Translations under genes and position numbers: made by a program
Assembly (NCBI GenBank): GCA_964475415.1
Contig: CAYYWZ010000030.1
Location: forward strand, 1-42,712
From: CALCMJ01 sp964475415
GTDB lineage: Bacteria > Bacteroidota > Bacteroidia > Chitinophagales > Saprospiraceae
Length of the DNA: 42,712 nt
Reading direction: 5' to 3'
In this document: positions 34,450-42,712 of the stretch, piece after piece
Layout of the letters: every line of letters starts with the position of its first letter
How positions within the stretch are numbered: the stretch's first letter is position 1
Notes under the pieces: model-generated
Told to the model about the DNA's origin: nothing
The model's database searches: none
Seen by the model: the letters and a program-made list of their open reading frames with translations, nothing else

Positions 34450-36030
34450 ATGATTCGATTAGCAATATTACTTTTTCTAAATCTGATACTTATACATACA
34501 AATGCGCAACGCAACCAAGCTTACAGCTCACCACTGACTCCCATAAACGAGGATCAACAAGAAATAGATATCCAAGTATGGTTAGATGACGATAAGTTTG
34601 TAATAATAGATTTTTTCACTACTTGGTGTGCACCATGTTGGGCAGGACATAAGGCTGGAATAATCGAAAACCTTATGCAAAAATATGGACCAAACTCTTC
34701 TCAGGATGTATTACGTACAGTAGCAATAGAAATGAGTGCCAAAACAAATGAGTATGACTTTTCTCATGAATCAGACTACAGCGAAGGAGACTGGTTAGAA
34801 GGTATTACTTACCCCATGGTCAACTTAGTAAACGGTATAGACAAAGAACTCTATGAGGGCGCATACAGTGTAACAGGCTATCCTCATCTAGTTATTTTAT
34901 GCCCTGATGGTTCTTGGATAACTAGTTCCTATTCTCTCTTAGAAAGCAGACTTTCCATACTCATCGAAAATCCAAACTTATGCAATAGCATACTCGCCCA
35001 AGACCCACATATACTGAGTATCACTGGAGATATTATTACCTGCAAGGACCAACAAACCGTAGATATTATTTATACAAATTACGGTAGAGACAATCTATCA
35101 GATCAGCAACTTGTTATCTCAGAATTTATCAATAATTCTACAGAAATATTAGATACAATTATTGTTTCGGAAAACATCAGTCACAGTCAACTAGATACTG
35201 TATCCTATACTCTTCCATCCAAGACTACTAGGTTAAGATTTGAATTTATAGATGATCCCCTTAAAATTGGAAACAATATAGAACTTCAGGATATCGTCTA
35301 TCTAGAAGAAAGTAAAGAGTTTCCAGAATACGATTATAATATGCAAGATTTTTCTGTCCGTGTACAAGAAGCAGGAAGACTGAGACCTTATATAGCATCT
35401 CGTTTATATGCCAAAGACGTTTATCCAGACATGCCCATAGATATTATTTTCGGGAGATATGATTTTAAGAATATACTGACTAACGGCTCATTTAAAATCA
35501 CCTATTCGAAGTCGGCAGAAATTCTACAAAGAGTAGATTCTCTTGCCATTATTTATTCCTTAGATTGTGGGGATACTTGGGAAACCATATGGAAATCCAT
35601 TGGCAGCGAACTTACTACACACGAAGAAGGCTGTAATAATCTTATATATCGAGATGCCATTATAGATGTACGAGATCTATCTGGCCAGAAAGATGTGCTC
35701 TTCGGGATGAGATATTTCGGAACCAACCAGTGTGATATATTTATAGATGATATAGATCTCGGTTATAGCTTCACCGTATCTAATAACGATATTGTAGAAC
35801 CTGCCTCATTCGAAGTTTACCCTATCCCCTTCAATGATGTCTTAACGATAAAAAACCTACAGTCTGAAACTGAAGTATCTATCTATAATTGCTATGGTCA
35901 CTTAGTAAATCAGTCAATAATAAACGCTAATAATCCTTCTATAAGTACAACTACCATAATTCCTGGAATCTATTATATCCATATACGAGATGAAAGAAAG
36001 AAGGAGTGGATTAAACTTACTAAGTTGTAA
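34450..36030 (+). CDS. T9SS-secreted thioredoxin-fold protein
   Basis: 526 aa. Signal peptide about 1-19 (ending IHTNAQ). A thioredoxin-like domain (about 35-175) carries the redox motif C60-A-P-C63 in FFTTWCAPCWAGHK and a later cis-proline site (TGYPHLVILCPDG). The middle (about 180-440) looks like beta-sandwich modules. The last about 75 residues are a T9SS sorting domain (FEVYPIPFNDVLTIKN, YGHLV, PGIYYIHIRDERKKEW). It should be exported across the outer membrane and anchored or released there. Such proteins are common in Bacteroidota; the substrate is unknown. It is a single gene flanked by repeats on the left and a recombinase remnant on the right. Confidence 0.87.
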   Translation: MIRLAILLFLNLILIHTNAQRNQAYSSPLTPINEDQQEIDIQVWLDDDKFVIIDFFTTWCAPCWAGHKAGIIENLMQKYGPNSSQDVLRTVAIEMSAKTNEYDFSHESDYSEGDWLEGITYPMVNLVNGIDKELYEGAYSVTGYPHLVILCPDGSWITSSYSLLESRLSILIENPNLCNSILAQDPHILSITGDIITCKDQQTVDIIYTNYGRDNLSDQQLVISEFINNSTEILDTIIVSENISHSQLDTVSYTLPSKTTRLRFEFIDDPLKIGNNIELQDIVYLEESKEFPEYDYNMQDFSVRVQEAGRLRPYIASRLYAKDVYPDMPIDIIFGRYDFKNILTNGSFKITYSKSAEILQRVDSLAIIYSLDCGDTWETIWKSIGSELTTHEEGCNNLIYRDAIIDVRDLSGQKDVLFGMRYFGTNQCDIFIDDIDLGYSFTVSNNDIVEPASFEVYPIPFNDVLTIKNLQSETEVSIYNCYGHLVNQSIINANNPSISTTTIIPGIYYIHIRDERKKEWIKLTKL

Positions 36031-36139
36031 AAAGTAGTTTCATAAGTTCTACTTTATTGACATGTAAAGCTCACTCTTTCACTCCGAATTGCTATGTCCT
36101 GATTATACTCTATTTAAATTTGAGATTTGCCCGTGTTAT

Positions 36140-36334
36140 TTAAATAGAGACTAGGAGAACCAAGCGATCGCCTTTGCGTATCATGACTTATAATTTATCT
36201 AGCTCTGGACGATCCGTCACTGATCCGCTTACTTTATCAATAAAGATTTTATCGCACTCTGCTTTTTTAAGAGCATCTATTTGTAAATCAGGATCTTGAT
36301 CTGCAGTAGAAACGCGGGCGTACCCTATAATCAT
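36140..36334 (-). pseudogene. Remnant of a serine recombinase (resolvase family)
   Basis: From ATG 36334 the frame reads MIIGYARVSTADQDPDLQID, with the catalytic serine S9 of the YxRVS motif, to SVTDRPELDKL, then TAA at 36188. The same frame then continues VMIRKGDRLVLLVSI to a second stop at 36140. Together this is the first about 65 residues of a Tn3/Pin-type resolvase (the family normally runs to about 180-200 aa), broken by a stop and lacking the rest of the catalytic domain and the DNA-binding domain. No transposase, inverted repeats or res site were recognised nearby. A clear sign of past mobile DNA. Confidence 0.85.
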
Positions 36335-36668
36335 AGTCAGAATATTTAGAGTCTAAAAAACGTCTAAAATATACTTTGTTTTCTATACTGAGTTACTATA
36401 CCCTATTTGATGTCCTTTACAATGTTCTTTGAATAGTAAAAAAAACGATCGTTTTATATACTTTAAAAACCTATTGACTTTAGATCTAAACGCTACGAGA
36501 CAAGCAATTAAAGCGACACGAATTTTACTTCGTTTTTTTCGACTGAAAAATGAAGACAAACCGTACCCTAAAAACTAAAAAAATAAATGGAAGAAACAAT
36601 TAAGCACAACTACTAATCAACATACTAGTATCCACTAGAAAAGATATCAAAATCATTCAATTAAATAA
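36335..36668. other. Intergenic stretch between recombinase remnant and ftcD
   Basis: Very AT-rich, with no convincing gene. It holds a 14-bp perfect palindrome AAAACGATCGTTTT (36442-36455) and a weak 5-bp hairpin followed by T7 (ACGAA...TTCGT, around 36518-36540). Nothing else is supported. Confidence 0.4.
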
Positions 36669-38357
36669 CTACATCTTCTTCCCCACTTCTTTTAGTACCA
36701 TATCTCTATCTTTAGCAGCTTTAGCTAACATTTTTTCTGCTTTCTTGAGGACTTTTTCTACATAGCTTTTTTCAGAAAAATCTTTACAGTTGATTAGTAC
36801 ATTTAGATAGGCGCCGTGTATAGCTGCATAACAACATAACGCTCCTACGCCTGCATCAGATACTGAGTTAGGGTTACCGATTTTAGCCATACTCTTAAGT
36901 AGAGGAAACATATTTGCCGACGTTTTCATAACCTGGAGAGGAACCTCTATAGCATTTTTAGTAGCTAGGTTTATTGCCACTGATCTCATCTCCTTATCCT
37001 GCACTGTTGCTTTGGGAAGTCTTATAGCTTCTATAATATTATTGAAAGCATTAGTGTCCTCATCTACTAATCTTAGCAGTTCTTCCTTGATGCCCTGGCC
37101 TTCTTCTGCATAGGCAGAAAACTCTTCCCAGCGGTCATCCCATCCTCTCTTATGTGCTGACAAGTTAGCAACCATAGTCCCTAGAGATACACCTAGCGCT
37201 CCGACATAAGCAGCAATACTTCCTCCACCTGGAGCAGGCGATTCTGAAGCAGTTACATCAGCAAACTTTCTAAGGTTATGTTGTAGTAATGGAAACTGAT
37301 CATCCTCTTCTAGAAGATATTCTATAATCTTCTTTTTAGGATCGAACGGACCCAATTCATCTAGCCCTAGAGACTTTACAGCTACATGAATAATCTCCTC
37401 ATCAGAAATACCTATAGATCTATTCTGTAGCGAAAGAAAATATTTTCCTGCATCGATCAGCACCTTCTTAGGCACTAGACCTACAATCTCAGATCCGGTT
37501 ACCCGCATACCTCGTTTGTTAGCAGAAGTTCTACAAGCTTCGAAAGCTTCATGAACAGAAGTAACACTTATATTTGTTAGGTTCATAGAAATCTGGGCCA
37601 GCCCATATTCTTCTATAAACCATCCTATTGCTTTGACAGATTTACATTTTCCTGCAACTCTCTGAGGATTTCCTTTTTTATCCTTAAGTACTTTTCCCGT
37701 CAATTTTTTTCCTGCTCTCTTCAATCTACCTTTTTCTCTTACATCGAAAGCTATAGAATTAGCTCTTCTTACAGAAGTTGTATTAAGATTTACATTATAA
37801 GCAACTAAAAAATCTCTAGCTCCTATTGCTGTAGCTCCTGCCCTAGGATTAAACTTAGAAGGACCATAATCTGGTTTCCACTTAGGATCTGCTAATTTCT
37901 TAGAAAGACCCTCATATTCTCCTGCTCTAACAGTAGCGAGGTTTCTCCTAGCTGGTGTGCTCGCCGCCGCCTCATATAGATAGAAAGGAATCTCTAACTC
38001 CTTACCTGCTCTCTCTCCTAATTTCTTAGCATAGACAACTACTTCCTCCATAGATATATTAGATATAGGTATAAGCGGGCATACATCCGTTGCCCCCATC
38101 CTAGGATGCTCTCCCTTATGCTTACTCATATCTATAAGCTCAGCAGCTTTCTTTATAGCCTGAAATGCCGCTTCTATAACTGGCTCTGGCTCCCCTACGA
38201 AAGTCACTACCGTCCTATTTGTTGCTTTACCTGGATCTACATCTAACAACTTCACACCATCGATTTTCTCTATCTCATCAGTGATTTTCTTTATGATCTG
38301 CATATTGGTTCCTTCACTAAAATTGGGAACACACTCTATTAGTTTTTTACTACTCAT
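36669..38357 (-). CDS. ftcD: Bifunctional glutamate formimidoyltransferase / formimidotetrahydrofolate cyclodeaminase
   Basis: 562 aa fusion. The N-terminal formimidoyltransferase (about 1-300) opens ECVPNFSEGTN and has the catalytic-type histidine H84 in KGEHPRMGATDVCPLIP. The C-terminal cyclodeaminase (about 345-560) has the FTCD_C hallmark ESPAPGGGSIAAYVGALG and a GNPNSVSDAGVGAL block. Together the two activities move the formimino group from formiminoglutamate to tetrahydrofolate and release ammonia, yielding 5,10-methenyl-THF: the end of histidine breakdown. No hut genes are adjacent, so it stands alone. It connects with metH and folA in folate metabolism. Very sure. Confidence 0.96.
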   Translation of the reverse strand: MSSKKLIECVPNFSEGTNMQIIKKITDEIEKIDGVKLLDVDPGKATNRTVVTFVGEPEPVIEAAFQAIKKAAELIDMSKHKGEHPRMGATDVCPLIPISNISMEEVVVYAKKLGERAGKELEIPFYLYEAAASTPARRNLATVRAGEYEGLSKKLADPKWKPDYGPSKFNPRAGATAIGARDFLVAYNVNLNTTSVRRANSIAFDVREKGRLKRAGKKLTGKVLKDKKGNPQRVAGKCKSVKAIGWFIEEYGLAQISMNLTNISVTSVHEAFEACRTSANKRGMRVTGSEIVGLVPKKVLIDAGKYFLSLQNRSIGISDEEIIHVAVKSLGLDELGPFDPKKKIIEYLLEEDDQFPLLQHNLRKFADVTASESPAPGGGSIAAYVGALGVSLGTMVANLSAHKRGWDDRWEEFSAYAEEGQGIKEELLRLVDEDTNAFNNIIEAIRLPKATVQDKEMRSVAINLATKNAIEVPLQVMKTSANMFPLLKSMAKIGNPNSVSDAGVGALCCYAAIHGAYLNVLINCKDFSEKSYVEKVLKKAEKMLAKAAKDRDMVLKEVGKKM

Positions 38358-38548
38358 AATGTAAAGCTACGATATAAGTCTTTTAAGAAGGATATGGATC
38401 AAACAAAAAATTCAAATATTTACTTATATCCCAGATAATTATTCAGAACACCGTTAGATATAAGTTCTACCGACAGAATATCCTAAGAAGACAATAATAA
38501 AGTAGGTTCTTTTTGCTTTTGTAAAATAAATACTTGATTTTTATAGGT

Positions 38549-39997
38549 ATGGAGCGATATGCCGTTATATGTAAATTCTTTTTTTTCTTCCCTATACTAT
38601 TTTGCTTTCAGAGTTTGTCTGCTCAGAATATTACCATATCAGAGGAAATTAACATCAGAAATGACTACTCCTATGATCTATTGGGAAAGATAAATGAAAG
38701 TATAGTCGTCTTTAGAGATAGTGGTGCAGATAAAATAATCAATGTTTTCAAACCTGATCTTCGTTACAAATATGAACGCACCCTTAACTTAGAAAAGAAG
38801 AAGGTCTTACTCCATGGTGTTGTACCTTTTGACACTTGTTTTCACCTCCTATATACTTATCAAACAGATTCTATAGTAACAGTGCTAAGAAAATATAATG
38901 ACCAAGGTATTGCGCTAGACACTACAGTACTTTTTTATGTCGAAAAGAAAGATGGCGGAACAAGATATCGGATGATCACCAATGAGGATAAGTCCCTTAC
39001 TTTGCTTTATCATATGAATAAGAAATTTGGAATATCTGTCAAAGTGATAGACCACAAAAAAGCAGAACTCATATATAATGAAGTGCTCCAAGTAGATGAT
39101 ACAGATTTATTTAATGATTTCGAAAAAATAACTTTTACAAACAAAGGAAGAATATTTTTCTTGTTCGATAAAAACACTAAAAAACCAAACATCTCTAATC
39201 ATCATTTTGTCGTGCTTGACTTAGATATTGTGAGTGATACCTATGAAAAAATCCTGCTGCCTTTTAGAGATATGTATACCATAGATCTGGCTATAAAATA
39301 TGACGAACTAAATGAATCCTTCCTGATAACTGGGTTATATAATACCAAAGCTAATAATCACTCTAAAGGCATTTTCTATTATAAATTAGATGAGTACATT
39401 AAAGAAAATGATGCTATAAGTTTATATAAGTTCGACAAGGCTTTCTATAGGGATATCTATGGTAATACTAAGAAGAATCCTGACAAACTAGAACACCACA
39501 AACTCAAGGATATTATTCTCACAGACGACGGTGGTTTTCTGGTTTTTACGGAATTTAATAAGGTATATTCGCGGAGAGCACCCTTCCAGTCTTATAGAGG
39601 AGATCCAGGGTTCGGTGGCGTAGGTAGATATATGGATTTTTACTTAGAAGAAATGAGTCTTCATGCTATTAGTCCCAATGGAGAAACTAGATGGAATTCC
39701 ATATTGCATAAGAAACAATTTTCACAAGATGACAACGGTGTCTTTTCTTCTTACTTCCTATTTACAAGTCCGTCTCGACTAAAAATAATTTTTAATGATG
39801 AGATAAAGAAAGACAATATCGTCAGTGAATATGTCTTATCCCCTTCTGGAAAACTTAAGCGAAAGAGTTTGATGAGTACTAAATACCAAGAACTGAAGTT
39901 ACGATTTAGAGATGCTGTACAGCTAAGCAATGAAGAATTTCTGGTTCCTAGCGAAAAGAATAGTAACCTTAAGCTAGTGAAGGTAAGTTATATGTGA
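38549..39997 (+). CDS. Secreted protein of unknown function
   Basis: 482 aa from ATG 38549; an in-frame TTG five codons earlier is less likely. The strongly hydrophobic signal peptide has a run of five phenylalanines and ends QSLSAQ. The mature part has repeated short blocks such as LLHGVVPFDTCFHLLYTY, DDGGFLVFTEFN and IKDELNESFLITGLYN-like strands, suggesting a beta-propeller-like or repeat fold, but no family is recognised. There is no clear T9SS sorting domain at the C-terminus (NSNLKLVKVSYM), so it may stay in the periplasm or envelope. It is divergent from ftcD and stands alone. Confidence 0.7.
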   Translation: MERYAVICKFFFFFPILFCFQSLSAQNITISEEINIRNDYSYDLLGKINESIVVFRDSGADKIINVFKPDLRYKYERTLNLEKKKVLLHGVVPFDTCFHLLYTYQTDSIVTVLRKYNDQGIALDTTVLFYVEKKDGGTRYRMITNEDKSLTLLYHMNKKFGISVKVIDHKKAELIYNEVLQVDDTDLFNDFEKITFTNKGRIFFLFDKNTKKPNISNHHFVVLDLDIVSDTYEKILLPFRDMYTIDLAIKYDELNESFLITGLYNTKANNHSKGIFYYKLDEYIKENDAISLYKFDKAFYRDIYGNTKKNPDKLEHHKLKDIILTDDGGFLVFTEFNKVYSRRAPFQSYRGDPGFGGVGRYMDFYLEEMSLHAISPNGETRWNSILHKKQFSQDDNGVFSSYFLFTSPSRLKIIFNDEIKKDNIVSEYVLSPSGKLKRKSLMSTKYQELKLRFRDAVQLSNEEFLVPSEKNSNLKLVKVSYM

Positions 39998-40168
39998 AAA
40001 AATCTGTTTCCATCTATACGATAGATAATTCTTAAAAAAAGTCTGCCCCTATGAGCAGCCTCGACTCTAAGCACATTACAACTGAGAATAGGAATTGAAT
40101 GTATAATGCATTCAACCATTATGAAGTCATCTCAGACTTCAACTTTCAAAAAACAAGTCTTTATAGAA

Positions 40169-41510
40169 CTAATTTTTTACATACTTTCTTAGCAACTTGT
40201 TCCATCTATCCTTCTTCTTTCTAAGATTCACAAAATTTTCATTTCCTTGTATATGATCAAAATTGTTAAATACCTTCTCCAATGCTTTTTCTAAATACTT
40301 AAACGCACTATCTGTTTTTATTTGCAAAGCTTTTACATTACTCAGATTGTAATAAGCCAACACATTAGAATTATCTAATTTTATAACTTCTTCATAAGCT
40401 GAGGTAGCTTTGCAAATACTCTAGTAATAAAATAAGTGTTGCCAAGACCTACATATACATGAACATTACTTTTGTTTAAGTCTACGTCTTTGCTATAGTT
40501 TTTTATTGCTTCGTCATAGTTTTTTGGTAATATTTTGCATTCCCCATATTCACTAAGTAATTCTGATAAGTAGGATCCTTATTGATCGCTAACTGAAGAT
40601 AATTTTCTGCGTCTTTATATATTTTTTGGCTATTATACAGGGTGCCTAGTTCGTCATATATACTCATGTAGCAATCATTCAGCGGTACTGTTGGTTTCAA
40701 ATAATGTTCTGCTTCGGCATCTTTCTTTGCTAGACGATAGTATCTTCCAAGGTGATAATAAGCAAACATGAATTCTGGATCTAACTCTCAGGTTTTGATC
40801 ATGTTTTTTTCACCCTCCATCCCATTATTAGCATCTAAGTGAAATTTTCCTAAGTCAAAGAAATAATGACTTACACGTGGGTCTAAGATTGTTGCTTATT
40901 TTAGATGGTATTCTGCGGCGGGTCCCCTTTTTAGCTGATTGTAGAATCTCCCTAATTGGTTTTGGGCATAGGCATTTTTAGGATCGAATTATAGTGCTTG
41001 TAAATAATACTTTTCTGTCTGATCTATATTTTTAATAGAAAGGTAAAAACTCACTCAGATATGTATCTATTAGTCCTTCCTTAAGCTCTATAGCTTTCTT
41101 ATAGTACGCCTCTGCATAGAAATCGCAAATCGATTGCATCTCATCTCTAGTCACCACCTCTTCATGAACTTTATAACCTTTAGATCCTAGCAGCTTAATT
41201 ACATGCATGCCATGTTATAAAATTCTGATCAACCACCATTACTTTTTTTCTTTCGCTTTATCCATATCGTCAATTTTTATAATGTATTCCCTCTACCTTA
41301 AGAGCATTGTAAATATGGATTAAAATATTAACAATATTATCTGCAGATGTCCCAAGTGCTGTTTTGACTGTCCGAAAGGTATGATATCCTGTAGAAACAA
41401 TTAAATGTCTCGTTGAAATATTATTTAGAAAACACTTAGCATTCTAGTAATTTCTCACTAGTCGATAGCTGTACTTCTGTTATAATAAGATCACACATTA
41501 GTCATACCGT
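40169..41510 (-). pseudogene. Decayed TPR-repeat gene, possibly with a response-regulator-like N-terminal part
   Basis: Reading leftward, fragments in shifting frames with several stops make a recognisable whole. Near 41500-41280: DLIITEVQLSTSEKLLE and HLIVSTGYHTFRTVKTAL, which resemble pieces of a receiver domain. Then KVMVVDQNF and IKLLGSKGYKVHEEVVTRDE. Then TPR units: AEAYYKKAIELKEG, TEKYYLQAL, FDPKNAYAQNQLGRFYNQLK, DLGKFHLDANNG, FAYYHLGRYYRLAKKDAEAE (within an open 88-codon frame, 40503-40769), and a final open 64-codon frame 40169-40363 ending FVNLRKKKDRWNKLLRKYVKN. At least five stops or frameshifts break it. TPR identity is confident; the receiver idea is tentative. Confidence 0.72.
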
Positions 41511-41524
41511 ATTGTACTATGTAA

Positions 41525-41567
41525 ATAAAAAAAACAGACCTCCAAAAAAAATGAAGATCTGTTTTTA
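41525..41567 (-). terminator. Intrinsic terminator after the sigma/anti-sigma genes
   Basis: On the minus strand ACAGATCTTC pairs with GGAGGTCTGT (10 bp including two G-U pairs) around an AT-rich loop, followed by a run of eight T. It lies 26 bp beyond the stop of the 78-aa gene. The plus strand also has a T-run after the stem, but one mismatch makes it weaker there. Confidence 0.75.
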
Positions 41568-41592
41568 TTTCTGTGTTAGGGGAAAAATAGAA

Positions 41593-41829
41593 CTAATCTA
41601 TTTTCACTCTACTCCTGATTGTCTGAATCAGATCAGGAGATACTGTAGGTCTTTTAACATTGTTCTTGATAAAATTCCTGAAGTTTTTTTCTTTGTTGAA
41701 AATTCTTGAATAGGTAGGATCGGCATTGACTCTCTCTATTAAGTCTTTTTCGTCTTTGGTGTTTAAGGCATTGTCAAAATACAAACTGATAGAATGTCTT
41801 AAATCTCCAGAGTTTTTGAATCTTTCCAT
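41593..41829 (-). CDS. Small probable anti-sigma factor
   Basis: 78 aa soluble protein, highly charged and probably helical. It resembles the short partner proteins that follow ECF sigma factors in Bacteroidota, with the pattern LIERVNADPTYSRIFNKEKN followed by FIKNNVKRPTVSPDLIQTIR. It has no cysteines, so the zinc-binding HxxxCxxC motif of ZAS-type anti-sigma factors is absent, and there is no membrane segment. It starts 100 bp after the sigma gene and ends at a terminator. Function is inferred from position and style. Confidence 0.68.
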   Translation of the reverse strand: MERFKNSGDLRHSISLYFDNALNTKDEKDLIERVNADPTYSRIFNKEKNFRNFIKNNVKRPTVSPDLIQTIRSRVKID

Positions 41830-41929
41830 GGCTCTAGTTTTACTTTAAGTCTAAATTGATAAACAAATAATCTAAGTAATAATTCTAACTAATAAGCATC
41901 AGTAATAAATCAAATATAGCGAAAATAAT

Positions 41930-42559
41930 CTATTCTTCTTCGCTCTTAGTATCATCTGATTTCTTTTCTGATATTTTTTCTTTTTTGTCTCCTCTCTTGT
42001 CTTTGTAACCCATCTTCTCTGCATACTTCTTAAGCTTTTCCTTGAGCATATTCCTTGCTCTGAAAAGTCTAGACCTTACAGTTCCTATAGGTACATCGAT
42101 GATCTTAGAAATTTCCTCATAGGTAAATCCTTCCACGTCACATAATAATATGACTGTTCTAAAATCTATCGGTAATGCGTTGATAGCTGTAGTGACTTCA
42201 TCGCCCATCATACTATCAAAAAGTTCTTCTCTTAGGTCTAAGTAACCCTGCCTTCCTGCATCGTCGCTATCGTGATAACTAACGATATCCTCAAAATCTA
42301 CTTTCTTAGGCCGCTTGCTTTTCTTTCGGTACTCGTTTATGTACGCGTTCTTCAGAATTTTAAACAACCAAGCCTTCGCATTAGTTCCCTCAATGTACTT
42401 ATCTATAAATCTTAATGCTTTCATGTAGGTCTCTTGGACCAGATCATTAGCATCATCTTCGTTATAGCTGAGGTGAAAAGCAAAGGTTTTTAGTGCATCG
42501 ATGTGCGGTAGTAGCTCATCTTCGAATATTCTCTCGTGTTTTTGGCTGATATCTCCCAA
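41930..42559 (-). CDS. ECF-type RNA polymerase sigma factor
   Basis: 209 aa from a TTG at 42559 (MGDISQKHERIFEDELLPH). An in-frame ATG at 42604 exists, but its 15 extra residues (YVWNYYITFICIYT) do not look like the family, and it overlaps an exact -7 promoter element. Sigma region 2 is seen in AFHLSYNEDDANDLVQETYM and KAWLFKILKNAYINEYRKK; region 4 in TYEEISKIIDVPIGTVRSRL. The C-terminus is a charged tail of about 35 residues, rich in K, E and D. It directs RNA polymerase to a regulon not visible here. The 78-aa probable anti-sigma gene follows it. Confident in the family. Confidence 0.93.
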   Translation of the reverse strand: MGDISQKHERIFEDELLPHIDALKTFAFHLSYNEDDANDLVQETYMKALRFIDKYIEGTNAKAWLFKILKNAYINEYRKKSKRPKKVDFEDIVSYHDSDDAGRQGYLDLREELFDSMMGDEVTTAINALPIDFRTVILLCDVEGFTYEEISKIIDVPIGTVRSRLFRARNMLKEKLKKYAEKMGYKDKRGDKKEKISEKKSDDTKSEEE

Positions 42560-42593
42560 AGTGTAAATGCAAATAAAGGTTATATAATAGTTC

Positions 42594-42601
42594 CAAACAT
42601 A
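42594..42601 (-). promoter_or_regulatory. Probable -7 element of the sigma factor gene
   Basis: Minus-strand TATGTTTG matches TAnnTTTG exactly and lies 34 nt upstream of the TTG start. It overlaps the upstream ATG at 42604, which argues against that start. Confidence 0.45.
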
Positions 42602-42712
42602 CATATATTATTGAAAAATGTGATTGTTGTAAGCAATTATTCTATATCTACGCTTATAATGGATCGACCATACCTCTATAATACATAGGAATTCTATATA
42701 GATGTGGTGTAA

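Noticed and set aside
36031..36055. Terminator after the thioredoxin-fold gene
   Set aside because: A 7-bp AAAGTAG/CTACTTT stem exists but no proper T-run follows.
38362..38369. -7 element TAGCTTTA upstream of ftcD
   Set aside because: It lies only 4 nt from the start codon and mismatches the consensus at the last base.
39998..40168. Gene or RNA between the secreted protein gene and the TPR remnant
   Set aside because: No frame, hairpin with T-run, or tRNA-like structure was found.

Overview
The window is an AT-rich chromosomal segment of a member of the Bacteroidota, most likely from or near the Saprospiria (lineage inferred from gene style, not from a search). Supporting signs are a PorZ component of the type IX secretion system (T9SS), several secreted proteins with T9SS C-terminal sorting domains, BshA of bacillithiol synthesis, a RemB/Wzi-like outer membrane protein, promoters of the TAnnTTTG type, and little sign of Shine-Dalgarno sequences. 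No tRNA, rRNA, CRISPR array or intact mobile element was seen.

Layout. From 1 to 14829 all genes lie on the minus strand and read leftward as one long cluster: mreB, mreC, mreD, mrdA (PBP2), folA, a DUF2851 gene, lpxK, a RemB/Wzi-like gene, metH, and an SLBB-domain polysaccharide export gene that runs off the left edge. Several junctions overlap by 4 bp. It joins rod-shape and wall synthesis with lipid A, capsule export and folate/methionine metabolism. A lone M16-type peptidase homologue without its zinc motif follows (14990-16264, minus). Divergent from it are dnaN, nadD and porZ (plus), ending in a 17 bp convergent overlap with bshA (minus). From 21693 to 27210 the plus strand carries a CarH-like MerR regulator, a YceI lipoprotein with a strong terminator, an M28 peptidase, and a two-gene set of a T9SS-secreted Asp-box protein and a small lipoprotein.

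From 27231 to 29307 lies a decayed accessory island: broken T9SS cargo genes, a small secreted protein of 148 aa, and a truncated second copy of that gene. Each copy is preceded by three 10-bp motifs spaced exactly 21 bp apart; read on the minus strand they fit the binding consensus of LytTR-type response regulators. This duplicated promoter-operator module is the most interesting signal in the window. A membrane-anchored protein with LAS-type zinc peptidase signatures follows (29308-30150).

ileS (minus) occupies 30273-33587. The 860 bp to its right contain only repeats: a GC-rich structured block, a large imperfect palindrome, and three REP-like 13-bp palindromes. Then come a T9SS-secreted thioredoxin-fold protein (34450-36030), a serine recombinase remnant (36140-36334), bifunctional ftcD (minus), and an unrecognised secreted protein (38549-39997). 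A heavily decayed TPR-repeat gene fills 40169 to about 41510. The right end carries an ECF sigma factor and a small probable anti-sigma partner with a terminator.

How the genes fit together: the left half is mostly housekeeping (shape, envelope, folate, replication). The right half mixes secreted T9SS cargo, decayed genes and repeats, suggesting local turnover by transfer, duplication and loss.
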